From Balneolales bacterium (GTDB lineage: Bacteria > Bacteroidota > Rhodothermia > Balneolales > Natronogracilivirgulaceae), in NCBI GenBank assembly GCA_007131625.1, contig SLQC01000183.1, forward strand, positions 1-7,637: DNA of 7,637 nt. Direction: 5' to 3'. The position numbers were made by a program, and so were the translations under genes. Positions 1-7,121 of the stretch are shown here, piece by piece. The notes under the pieces are model-generated. The model had not been told where the DNA came from, made no database searches, and was given only the letters and a program-made list of their open reading frames with translations. The stretch's first letter is position 1. The number at the start of each line of letters is the position of its first letter.

Positions 1-353
1 CCGCGAATCTGTACACCTGAAGCCGTCAAAGGTGACTGAATCATGGCATCAGACAGTGTTCGCGCGGTGTAATTCCTGACCCGTTCATCATTTTCCAGGA
101 ATGTGAAAATTTCATCGGTACCATCAATGTGCATCCAGGGTTCTCTTTCAGTAAGGAATTCCGGGTGATGAATCTGCACGTGGGTAAGTTCTTCCTGAAT
201 TACGTTATCAAATCGCTGCTGTACCCAGCCATTGGTCAGGGATGAGACCATGATTCCGGCCCATAGTCCTGCAATAATCGCACCCAGCAACACTCCACTT
301 CTAGCCGGATGCCGCCAGATATTCCGCCATGAGATAGAAAGTAGCATATTCAT
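1..353 (-). CDS. FtsX/MacB-type ABC transporter permease, N-terminal part (runs off the left edge)
   Basis: This is the N-terminal 117 residues of an inner-membrane ABC permease; the C-terminus lies beyond the window. It begins MNMLLSISWRNIWRHPARSG, the cytoplasmic amphipathic start typical of LolC/E, MacB and FtsX-like permeases. A hydrophobic helix follows (about residues 20-39, VLLGAIIAGLWAGIMVSS), then the beginning of a periplasmic MacB_PCD-like domain. The start at 353 lies 1 nt after the TAA of the upstream permease (355-357), so the two are almost certainly translated together; a second ATG two codons in (347) is an alternative. No strong Shine-Dalgarno is seen, which fits coupled translation. 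The N-terminus resembles the neighbouring permease (SWRNIWRHPARS versus AWRNIWRNKRRT), so the pair probably forms a heterodimeric membrane part, as LolC and LolE do. The family call is firm; the substrate is unknown. Confidence 0.88.
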   Translation of the reverse strand, partial: MNMLLSISWRNIWRHPARSGVLLGAIIAGLWAGIMVSSLTNGWVQQRFDNVIQEELTHVQIHHPEFLTEREPWMHIDGTDEIFTFLENDERVRNYTARTLSDAMIQSPLTASGVQIR

Positions 354-354
354 A

Positions 355-1581
355 TTAATTTCTCGCTGAATCCAGAATGTTGAGGGTGAAGATTTTGATG
401 GTAGGATAGAAGCAGATAATCGTGGTCATGATAAAGATGATCAGTCCCTGCCACAGGAAGATATCGGGAGCAAGAGCTGTCGGCATGATGGGTTCAAATC
501 CCCATTCCTGCACGAGATCTTCCATATCACTTCCCAGCATGATTGGATTTAAATAGAAGTACAGGACGACGAAAAATCCCAGCACGAATCCTGACAGCAC
601 ACCAAGCACACTGATTGTCACCGTTTCGATGAAAACAACCAGTGCCAGCCTCAGGCGATGCATCCCAACGGATAGCAGTATCCCGAACTCCCGGAGTCGT
701 TCCAGGGTCATGGTGAGAATAGTGCCAAATATGCCGAACCCGATAACCACATACAGGATTAACATCATCACACGGGTTTGAGCCCGATCAAATTCAATTG
801 CCTCGATGAGTTCAGGCATCATCTCTTCCCAGGTGAGTACCCGCAGTTCGTCATTCTCCAGCCCGGCACGCAATTTCTCTGCAACCGGGTCGGTGTAACG
901 AACGTGTTCGGGTGTGACAAGAAGAGAGGTGATATGATCTTCCGCAGACAGCAGCCACTGGGCATCAGGCAGGGAAATATAGACCAGCTGATTGTTCATG
1001 TCCCTCATTGGGTGCTTGATCATACCGGAAATTTCGTACTTTCCGGCAGCAGTCATGCCAAATCTCCCCTGGCCAAGCAGGACGAGGGTATCGCCCACAG
1101 CAAGATTCAACCTGCCTGCCAAGCCTTCTCCCAATACAACTGATCCGTCACCGGGTTCAAAAAAATGTCCTTCGGTGAGTCTGTCTTCCAGATTGTTGAG
1201 CCGGTTTTCCCCGGAAAGATCGGTTCCCAACACGATAGCCCCCCGGGTCTGCTCCGCACCGGCTGCCAGCATGAACGTTTCTATCCGCGGGACGGTAAAT
1301 GCGATGTGACTGTCATTGCCGTCGATCCTTTCGCTGAATGAATTCTCATAAAAAAATGCATTATCGAGCGAGGGTTCATCTTCATACCGGTAATCCTGAA
1401 TTTGTATGAAGCCTGTGTGGAAACGAGTCATGTTATCAATAAACAAATCTCCCGCTCCCCGTTCGAGTGATTCAACAAACAGTGCGAACACCACGGCGAA
1501 CATGATCGATGAAACGGTGATCATGGTTCGCCTTTTATTGCGCCAGATATTGCGCCAGGCGAGTTTCAGATACATGGACAT
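355..1581 (-). CDS. FtsX/MacB-type ABC transporter permease (LolC/E-like)
   Basis: A complete 408-residue inner-membrane permease. In order: a cytoplasmic N-terminal helix (AWRNIWRNKRRT, residues 8-19), TM1 (about 20-38), a large periplasmic MacB_PCD-like domain (about 40-265), then the FtsX core with TM2 (about 272-291), the coupling-helix motif LERLREFGILLSVGM (293-307) that would contact the ATPase, TM3 (about 312-342) and TM4 (about 375-393). Four membrane segments and about 400 residues are normal for LolC/E-type proteins. The ATG at 1579-1581 is chosen because a strong AGAGGAGG (1587-1594) precedes it; a second ATG at 1573-1575 is less well spaced. The gene starts 42 nt after the LolA-like gene and is followed 1 nt later by a second permease, so it belongs to that operon. 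By family it is a mechanotransmission-type ABC transporter acting on a lipoprotein, lipid or peptide in the outer leaflet or periplasm. The cargo is not deducible. Confidence 0.92.
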   Translation of the reverse strand: MSMYLKLAWRNIWRNKRRTMITVSSIMFAVVFALFVESLERGAGDLFIDNMTRFHTGFIQIQDYRYEDEPSLDNAFFYENSFSERIDGNDSHIAFTVPRIETFMLAAGAEQTRGAIVLGTDLSGENRLNNLEDRLTEGHFFEPGDGSVVLGEGLAGRLNLAVGDTLVLLGQGRFGMTAAGKYEISGMIKHPMRDMNNQLVYISLPDAQWLLSAEDHITSLLVTPEHVRYTDPVAEKLRAGLENDELRVLTWEEMMPELIEAIEFDRAQTRVMMLILYVVIGFGIFGTILTMTLERLREFGILLSVGMHRLRLALVVFIETVTISVLGVLSGFVLGFFVVLYFYLNPIMLGSDMEDLVQEWGFEPIMPTALAPDIFLWQGLIIFIMTTIICFYPTIKIFTLNILDSARN

Positions 1582-1586
1582 GGCAG

Positions 1587-1594
1587 CCTCCTCT
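1587..1594 (-). promoter_or_regulatory. Strong Shine-Dalgarno of the first permease gene
   Basis: The minus strand reads AGAGGAGG five bases before the ATG at 1581. It is by far the best ribosome binding site in the window and fixes the permease start. The other genes have weak or A-rich leaders, so this one may be there to give independent strong translation of the transporter inside the operon. Confidence 0.75.
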
Positions 1595-1623
1595 TTATAG
1601 ACAAAATCAACATTGCTGTCTCC

Positions 1624-2388
1624 TTACCGCACGCGGCGCATGTTTTGTTGAGTGAAAAACGATTCATTGATATTGATATCGAATTCCATATCCATGAATG
1701 TCAGAATAGTGCGTTGATCCGGCCTGTCGGCCGGTGTCAGTGTCATCCTGGTCGGAAGGGTTCGTCCGCCCATTTCCATGAGCTGATCGAGCTCGATAGT
1801 GTTGGCGAGCCGGTCACGCTGATCGAAGTTTTCGACACGTAATTGAAGGTAACCGTCTTGTGAAACCCACATGATTACTTTACCCCAAACGATTGGTGTA
1901 TCGGGTTTTGGAATGAGCTCCAAAACATAGCACATCCTGCCTTCGTACTCCTCGGTCCGCAACACCCGGTGTTCGTAATCCTCGACCGTGGAGCTTTCGC
2001 GTACCAGGTCGTCGTTGGTAAAATCCGATCCCATCCAGGATTCCGACATCATCGATGGCGGCATTTTTATGGTCCGGTCGATCGACGGAACATAGTTCCA
2101 GATCTCGTTATGGCGCTTTAGAAAAGAGGTGCCTTCGTCCCGGCTAGGTGCAGTGACCAGGATCAGCGAGAAATCCTCACCTTTAGCCCATGTTCGCATT
2201 GATACTTCCCGTTCATAACGGGGTCGCTCGATTTTCATCGTCATTTCCGAGTAGCTCGATTCGCCCCGCATCACATCCTCCATGTTCCGAATGATTTCCG
2301 CGGCGTCCTGCCCGTTGACCGGTGCGGCTTGCAGCAAGAAAACCAGCATGGTGGTGATAATAATGGATATATTATTTGTGAGAATCAT
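1624..2388 (-). CDS. LolA-like outer membrane lipoprotein-sorting protein (PF17131/COG2834 type)
   Basis: A 254-residue exported protein. The N-terminus has a hydrophobic signal segment (about residues 7-22) and a likely cleavage near AAPVNGQ (21-27). The mature part matches the LolA-like family annotated as outer membrane lipoprotein-sorting protein. The hallmark block lies at 97-133, including WNYVPSIDRTIKMPPSMM and then SWMGSDFTNDDLVRESS, and the beta-rich C-terminal half includes GKVIMWVSQDGYLQLRVE (169-186). This fold is a half-open barrel that binds acyl chains, so the likely role is a periplasmic carrier of a lipid or lipoprotein delivered by the adjacent ABC permeases. Its ATG overlaps the TGA of the regulator as ATGA (2385-2388), so it is translationally coupled to the regulator and depends on its promoter. 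It is not the housekeeping LolA, which is shorter (about 200 residues) and lacks this central motif block. The family call is firm; the cargo is unknown. Confidence 0.9.
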   Translation of the reverse strand: MILTNNISIIITTMLVFLLQAAPVNGQDAAEIIRNMEDVMRGESSYSEMTMKIERPRYEREVSMRTWAKGEDFSLILVTAPSRDEGTSFLKRHNEIWNYVPSIDRTIKMPPSMMSESWMGSDFTNDDLVRESSTVEDYEHRVLRTEEYEGRMCYVLELIPKPDTPIVWGKVIMWVSQDGYLQLRVENFDQRDRLANTIELDQLMEMGGRTLPTRMTLTPADRPDQRTILTFMDMEFDININESFFTQQNMRRVR

Positions 2389-2972
2389 GAATTATTAAGT
2401 TTATTTCTATAAATATTTATATGGTGATTATTCTTTTCTGCGTTCTGCTTTTTTTTCAAATGGCTGACTTTGATGGTTTCCCACTCTTCTACAAGATCCG
2501 CAAGGCGTTTACCAATCCATTCATAAAAACAGGAGACTTCCAGGAGCCAATCAGAAACATCGTCTTCCCTCGATTTTAATGAACGGGCTTTTTGAAGTGA
2601 ATCGGAGAACATTTTTGTCTGATAATTTCTCGAATTTAACAGTGTGCCAATCGATACTTTCGTCGGACGATAATAGGTTTTTCGATCGCCGGGATAACTT
2701 ATTGCCTCTACAAAATCAATTTGCATCAGCTGTTTCAGTGTGCCGCTGATACTCCCCTTGCTGGCACGTACCGCTTCACGAATCTGGTCAAAGGATGCGG
2801 CATCCAGATCGCATATAATAAGATATCCGAAAACCCTTCCGGTCATACGGGTCATGCCGAGTGTCTCAAACATAAGGCCCGATTCTTCTATGTACTGCAA
2901 TTTTTCATTTGATAATGCCGGAAATTTTTCGGCATTGTCACTTGATGGACCGGATTTAGATTTGCTGTTCAT
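2385..2972 (-). CDS. GbsR/MarR-family winged-helix transcriptional regulator
   Basis: A 195-residue cytoplasmic DNA-binding protein. The winged helix-turn-helix spans about residues 45-104: helix GRVFGYLIICD (45-55), the helix-turn-helix SFDQIREAVRASKGSISGTL (60-79), and the wing SYPGDRKTYYRPT (92-104). A long helical C-terminal part (about 110-175) should be the dimerisation region and ends in a Lys/Asn-rich tail. This layout is that of GbsR-type regulators (COG1510), which are mainly repressors. The TGA is embedded in the start of the LolA-like gene (ATGA), so regulator and transport genes are one operon. The ATG at 2970-2972 is the only convincing start, although no Shine-Dalgarno is visible. 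A candidate promoter and dyad sit 70-110 bp upstream, in the region shared with the divergent barrel genes, which suggests autoregulation and possible control of both sides. The ligand is unknown. Confidence 0.88.
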   Translation of the reverse strand: MNSKSKSGPSSDNAEKFPALSNEKLQYIEESGLMFETLGMTRMTGRVFGYLIICDLDAASFDQIREAVRASKGSISGTLKQLMQIDFVEAISYPGDRKTYYRPTKVSIGTLLNSRNYQTKMFSDSLQKARSLKSREDDVSDWLLEVSCFYEWIGKRLADLVEEWETIKVSHLKKKQNAEKNNHHINIYRNKLNNS

Positions 2973-3041
2973 ATGGTTTATATTGAAATAAAATAAGTGT
3001 TTATAGTCTCATTTTCTGCTTCCTTACCTGAAGCTCAGATC

Positions 3042-3071
3042 AATATACAAAATTTAATTCATTTAGTTCAA
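3042..3071 (-). promoter_or_regulatory. Candidate promoter of the regulator/LolA/permease operon
   Basis: On the minus strand, TTGAAC (3071-3066) and TATATT (3047-3042) are separated by 18 bp and point towards the regulator, which would give a leader of roughly 60 nt. The elements match the general bacterial consensus at 4 of 6 and 5 of 6 positions. The Bacteroidota-type TAnnTTTG element is only approximated nearby (TATATTTTG and TAAATTTTG, each one base too long), so the real promoter class is uncertain. Confidence 0.4.
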
Positions 3072-3083
3072 AATATACTGAAC
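3066..3083. promoter_or_regulatory. Candidate operator, inverted repeat GTTCA-N8-TGAAC
   Basis: Perfect 5-bp arms, 3066-3070 and 3079-3083, flank an 8-bp A/T-rich centre in the divergent region. The left arm overlaps the putative -35 box of the regulator. The right arm is part of ACTGAACAT (3077-3085), which recurs exactly at 3113-3121, 36 bp away. MarR/GbsR proteins bind dyads of about this size, often within their own promoters. Assigning this dyad to this regulator is inference, and short arms in A/T-rich DNA can occur by chance. Confidence 0.4.
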
Positions 3084-3217
3084 ATTAAAAAATAATAAAA
3101 CAAACCAAATAAACTGAACATATCCCTTTATTTCTCCGCTGATGAAACTACCCGGCCTCTTTTGCGTATATCTACGAAGCAAAATCGCAAGTAACTTCTC
3201 ATTTAGCCAAAATAACT

Positions 3218-3862
3218 ATGTGTTTCACAACATTTTTGAAATCACGTCCGGCAGCCACTTTACTGGCCGCAGCTATGATTTTAACTGGTTTTACTTACAC
3301 CACGCCTGCATATTCCCAGGAGGTGGAAACGCTATTCGGGAATGATATCCGCCACGGTGGATTTGGCGGGCCGGTGATCAAATTCGGTCAAGTTAACGGT
3401 AGTGGTGCGGTATGGGTCGGCGGACGGGGAGGCTGGATTATCAACTTTTCCAATGAACACGCCATTTCACTGGGCGGCGGTGGGTACGGACTTGTAACCG
3501 AGCATTCGGTGCCTGTGTCATCGATATCCGGCAGAGAGGAGCTTGCCGCAGCAGGATATGGCGGTTTCATCACCGAATATACCAACCGAACCTATCGTCT
3601 GGTCCATTTCACAGTCACTTCACTGATCGGTGCAGGCGGTATAACAACGCGTGATCACCATTTCAACGAAATCGATGATGAGCCATCCACCTTCTTTGTC
3701 TTCGAACCAGGATTGCACGCAGAGCTGAATTTCACAAGCTTTTTTCGTATTGCTGCCGGTGCTTCCTACCGCCTGACAAGCGGGATCGACAAGGCAGGTT
3801 ATGGAGATTCCGACTTCTCCGGCCTGAATGGTGTCATTACGCTTAAATTCGGTGCATTTTAA
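3218..3862 (+). CDS. Secreted outer-membrane beta-barrel-like protein, paralog A
   Basis: A 214-residue exported protein with an N-terminal signal peptide: positive LKSR at 7-10, hydrophobic 11-29, likely cleavage after AYS at residue 33. The mature part of about 180 residues is rich in Gly, aromatic and alternating hydrophobic residues, as in small outer-membrane barrels, and it ends LNGVITLKFGAF with a C-terminal Phe like a BAM recognition signal. Conserved blocks shared with the next gene are IRHGG (44-48), RGGWIINF (70-77), HAISLG (81-86), YGGFITEYTNR (114-124), LNFTSFFR (170-177) and GLNGVITLKFGAF (202-214). No catalytic motif is seen and I do not recognise a named function. The leader before the ATG (AAAATAACT) is A-rich with no Shine-Dalgarno, as is common in Bacteroidota. 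It is divergent from the regulator and 31 nt upstream of its paralog. A role as outer-membrane partner of the divergent transporter is a guess from position. Confidence 0.75.
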   Translation: MCFTTFLKSRPAATLLAAAMILTGFTYTTPAYSQEVETLFGNDIRHGGFGGPVIKFGQVNGSGAVWVGGRGGWIINFSNEHAISLGGGGYGLVTEHSVPVSSISGREELAAAGYGGFITEYTNRTYRLVHFTVTSLIGAGGITTRDHHFNEIDDEPSTFFVFEPGLHAELNFTSFFRIAAGASYRLTSGIDKAGYGDSDFSGLNGVITLKFGAF

Positions 3863-3893
3863 TCGACCCCTTTCATTAATTACAAGGTACCCC

Positions 3894-4646
3894 ATGATGA
3901 AAATTATAAACTCCATAATACTCATTTATACTTTCGTACTCTGTTGTATCCTCAGTAACGGATTCACGGCAACTGCACAACCGATTTTCCAGGAAGATGG
4001 GTATACATATCCGAGCCCATCAAAGACTTCACATTCGATAACCTTGCCGAAAGCGGGAGATGTCAATGATTCATGGTCCAACTATCGCGTCAACCAGAAA
4101 CCGCAAACACAGACCCTCTTCTCCTCTGGAATCCGCCACGGCGGCTACGGTTCGCTGATTTACGGAATCACATCCATCAACGGAGAGATGGCCTATATGC
4201 GGGGTACCCGGGGAGCCTGGATCATTCATTTCGCCGAGAATCATGCAATACAACTCGGTCTGGCTGGATATCGTACCCATTCGGGTGTCGAGCTTATGAG
4301 CTGGAGCCACGACGATATCGACGAACCCAGGCTCAAGAATAACTACGGGGGGTTTGAAGTCGAATATGTCAACAGGTCACACAAACTGATTCATTTCGGA
4401 ACGCAGCTGCTGACAGGATCGGGGAATGTGCGCTATGACAATCGAAATCTGGAAGTCGATAGAACCCGGGACAGCTATTTTGTGCTGCAACCGGGAGCAA
4501 ATATACACCTGAATGTCACAAGTTGGTTCCGTGTCAGTGGCGGCGCTTTTTACCGGTATACTGCAAATGCAAATTTAGAGGGTACAAACGACAGAGAATT
4601 GTCTGGGATCACCGGAATTCTCGGGCTTCGGTTCGGACGGTTCTGA
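3894..4646 (+). CDS. Secreted outer-membrane beta-barrel-like protein, paralog B
   Basis: A 250-residue exported protein starting MMKIINSIIL, with a hydrophobic signal peptide (about 5-24) and likely cleavage around TATAQ (25-29). The ATG at 3894 is chosen because AAGG (3884-3887) sits 6 nt before it and because a signal peptide begins there; the longer reading from 3828 would overlap the previous gene and bury the signal. The core, from TLF at 74-76 to the end, is collinear with paralog A: by eye about 60-65 of about 178 aligned residues are identical, including IRHGGYG (80-86), RGAWIIHF (106-113), NYGGFEVEYVNR (150-161), LNVTSWFR (206-213) and the ending GILGLRFGRF. It differs by about 45 extra residues between signal peptide and barrel (30-73), polar and Ser/Thr/Pro-containing. 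Probably co-transcribed with paralog A. Function unknown; an outer-membrane barrel is the best structural guess. Confidence 0.75.
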   Translation: MMKIINSIILIYTFVLCCILSNGFTATAQPIFQEDGYTYPSPSKTSHSITLPKAGDVNDSWSNYRVNQKPQTQTLFSSGIRHGGYGSLIYGITSINGEMAYMRGTRGAWIIHFAENHAIQLGLAGYRTHSGVELMSWSHDDIDEPRLKNNYGGFEVEYVNRSHKLIHFGTQLLTGSGNVRYDNRNLEVDRTRDSYFVLQPGANIHLNVTSWFRVSGGAFYRYTANANLEGTNDRELSGITGILGLRFGRF

Positions 4647-4677
4647 AGAAGCGAAGAATAATTACTGCCGGTTTATT

Positions 4678-4687
4678 CCCCCCCCCC
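4678..4687. repeat. Homopolymer tract of ten C
   Basis: Ten consecutive C residues lie 31 bases after the stop of paralog B, in the gap between the convergent genes. The flanks CTGCC (4665-4669) and GGCAG (4691-4695) can pair around it, but no T-run follows on either strand, so I do not call a terminator. The tract length may vary between cells or be misread in sequencing. Confidence 0.9.
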
Positions 4688-4745
4688 GGTGGCAGACACC
4701 CTGATTACGATGACACACATCTGTCCATAGTATCAAGCTCGCCCG

Positions 4746-6981
4746 CTACCTGCTCCTTCCTTCACGACCATTCTCCCGGGGTGCATCATCGCTAAAAATC
4801 CGGAAATTCCAACTGAAAGTCATCATTACATATCGGGTCAAAGCTTTGGAGTGGATTTCCTCGATAAAGGTATCCGAAAACTTACGATTGACATCCGAAT
4901 TCTGACCCAGAATATCAGCCACCTCCAAACGAATTTCAGCGTTATTATCCTGCAGAAACCGATATCCGATCGCACTATTCCAATAGAAAACTTCCCTACG
5001 AACCGATTCACTTGCCCCGGAATAATGACGTATATTGAGATCCGAGGCCAATACCAGTCCGCGCCACGGCATAATATCCAATGATACTCTCGCCCTTCCC
5101 GAATAGTAATTACGATTCAGGCCCGGTAGAAGTGATTTATTAACAAACGGATAGGCACCGTTGTAAGAGACAAGAAAATCTACTTCCCGGCAGACGTTGC
5201 TCACCGTCAAGGCGGGTATATTGCCAATCCAGAGACAGATTGAAATGATACTGCTCACTCCAATGACGAATACCGCCACCAAGTCGATGCAACCATAAGT
5301 GATTTTCATACCGGCTCGAGAGTCGAGAATCCAGTTGATTATAGAGTCCGCTCACTTCATCCCGCAAAAAAGCATCGCGATCCGAGTAATTTTGTCTCCA
5401 TTGCGGTCGATATCCGAAGTTTAGGTGTATCCGTTCTCCTAGAGTTTCGGTAAACTGCATGTTGGCCGACAGGGAAACTGTACCCGTTCCAATATCCGAG
5501 CTTTGATCCTCATTAATAATCCGTTCCACACTTTCATAATAATAACTTTCTCCCCTTTGCAGTAGTTCACCATCCCCTTGATTCACGGACGTTTGCAGGT
5601 CCAAAGAGAATGTTCGTCCAGCTGTATCAAAGCTTCGGCGATAAAGTAAAGAATTTTCAATTTCGTATGAATACTGATCCGACTCATAAGCATTGCTGGT
5701 AGCATTCAACAGAGTTGCGGCCCCGTTCGTCGATGAAGTGTCGAGCAGGCTCGTCCCGTCAAATGGACGAGTTGTCTCGTGAAAGTGTACATTGGCGGAC
5801 GGTCTGATGCGTATGGAACGGTAGTTATCGATGGTATAGTCGAGCATTCCGTTAAACTGGTGACTGTAATTACCGGTGGATGACCACGACTCTTCATCGT
5901 AAATCTGATCTTCCAGACTCCCTTCCTGATACCGTCTTTCCAAAATCTGTTCATTCGTATTGTCCGATGTATTGAAAAAAAAACTACCGTTCACCCGCCA
6001 ACGGTCATTCCAGCGATCGACAAAATTGATTCCTATAGAATGCACCTGGCTGATTCCGCTTTGTGATCCGGCACGAAAATTGTCGGCTCCTACCCCTCCA
6101 GAACCACCCTCCGATGCCGCAATACCTGCAAGATCTTCTGGTGAGAAATTTTGCAGATTCATATTGTTACTGAGACCGGCTTCCGAAACCCTTCGGGGCC
6201 CCTGAAAAAAGTTGGCATTCCCGCCACCCAGATAACGATCTTCAGTACCCAGGCTGCCTGAAAGTTGTCCGAACCTACCCTGACTGAGCCCGTCCCGGGT
6301 AACAATATTGATAGTTCGTTTCTCATTTCCATCGGCAAAACCGGTAAATCTGGCCTGATCACTTTGCCGGTCGAAGACCTGAATATGACGAATCATGGAA
6401 GCAGGTAAATTTCGCAGAGCGATATTGGGATCATCACCGAAAAAATCTTCCCCATCCACCAGTACACGAACAATCACTTCACCCTGTACCCGTATTTCTC
6501 CATCCAGTATTTCAAATCCGGGCATTCTTCGGATGAGAACTTCGGCAACGGCATCGGATCGAGTGGAATATACCGCAGCATTGTAGACTGTTGTATCACC
6601 TCTTATCTCCATTTGCGGGACACGTCCTTCCACTCTCAATTCATCCATCTCAATTTCATCCTCGGCAAGGGCAAATGCAATTTCCGTAATGTCCTCATCC
6701 TTTACGATAATAGAGCGGCGTTGAGGTTTGAAACCGAGAAATGTGACACTCAGCAAATACTCACCTGACGGAATTTGGTTAAACGAAAATTCACCTTGCA
6801 CGTTTGTGGTTGTGCCGCGAAAGATGGTGGAATCCCCTTCCTCGTAAAGTATGACATGAGCTCCCGTCAAGAAATGTTCCGTTTCCAAAGAATAGACCGA
6901 TCCACTTATGGTGTGTGGCTCAGCCACAACCGGCGAGGCAAACAACATGATGCAAACAATTAGAAATATACTCTTACTCAT
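4746..6981 (-). pseudogene. Broken TonB-dependent-receptor-like outer-membrane protein (carboxypeptidase-regulatory domain + PF14905-type barrel)
   Basis: The N-terminal frame (6981 to about 5185) encodes a signal peptide (MSKSIFLIVCIMLFASPVVA, 1-20), a carboxypeptidase-regulatory-like beta-sandwich (about 23-107, with GEFSFNQIPSGEYLLSVTFLGF at 63-84), a plug-like domain (about 128-230: TTVYNAA, MPGFEI, VRVLVDGEDFFGDDP, ALRNLPASMI, INIVTRDG) and early barrel strands to about residue 594. The C-terminal frame (about 5201 to 4746) holds the family ending: FLVSYNGAYPFVN, VLASDLNIRHYSG, DILGQNSDVNR, SDTFIEEI and MMTFSWNFRIF plus a short charged tail. The frames differ by one base, and a stop at 5140 would end translation after 14 foreign residues. 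The parts total about 745 residues, while intact relatives are, as I recall, about 900-950, so some 200 barrel residues seem lost. The ATG at 6981 is preferred to an upstream TTG at 6990 because the signal peptide starts there. The product would not fold as a complete barrel. An assembly or sequencing error remains possible. Confidence 0.82.
5184..5201 (-). other. Frame junction inside the receptor pseudogene
   Basis: The minus strand reads AGCAACGTCTGCCGGGAA here. In the upstream frame it gives EQRLPG, a sensible continuation of the barrel strand DWQYTRLDG. In the downstream frame it gives SNVCRE, a sensible beginning of VDFLVSYNGAYPF. Both readings look native right up to this segment, so the segment is probably where two distant parts of the ancestral gene, sharing a short similar sequence, were joined. 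Confidence 0.6.
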
Positions 6982-7060
6982 AGAAATCAACCCTATTCCG
7001 AATCGTACTTTCTGATTTAAGGTTACTGCTCCGGCTGATTATTTTTTGTTTCGGCTCGAT

Positions 7061-7099
7061 AAAAATGAGTCCAGAGACCCTTGTTCGAAAAGGTCTCTG
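7061..7099 (-). terminator. Rho-independent-type terminator of the small secreted protein gene
   Basis: Read on the minus strand, CAGAGACC (7099-7092) pairs perfectly with GGTCTCTG (7079-7072). The stem has 8 bp, and two further A-T pairs are possible across a one-base bulge. Six bases later comes a run of five T (7065-7061). It starts 23 nt after the stop codon of the small secreted protein gene and lies before the receptor pseudogene, so it separates the two minus-strand units. The T-run is not directly adjacent to the stem, which lowers certainty a little. Confidence 0.65.
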
Positions 7100-7121
7100 C
7101 ACCCAATTTAGTCGAAATTTG

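Noticed and set aside
778..1309. Plus-strand open frames opposite the first permease
   Set aside because: They lie wholly inside a well-supported permease gene on the other strand, have no recognisable motifs and have the Ser/Pro/Arg-rich composition of antisense shadows.
3084..3217. Plus-strand promoter for paralog A
   Set aside because: The region is A/T-rich and must hold a promoter if the gene is expressed, but no pair of hexamers or TAnnTTTG element stands out enough to name.
3142..3345. Plus-strand open frame overlapping the start of paralog A
   Set aside because: It is in another frame, has no family similarity, and runs into the signal peptide coding region of paralog A.
3828..3893. 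Upstream start of paralog B giving 22 extra residues
   Set aside because: It would overlap the end of paralog A and place a polar stretch before the signal peptide; the AAGG site supports 3894.
3620..3925. Minus-strand open frame of about 100 codons across the paralog A/B border
   Set aside because: It is antisense to two supported genes, has no motif and no ribosome site.
4665..4695. CTGCC/GGCAG hairpin around the C10 tract as a bidirectional terminator
   Set aside because: The stem is only 5 bp with a large loop and no T-run follows on either strand.
6982..6990. TTG start of the receptor three codons upstream
   Set aside because: The ATG at 6981 directly begins a normal signal peptide; nothing supports the TTG.
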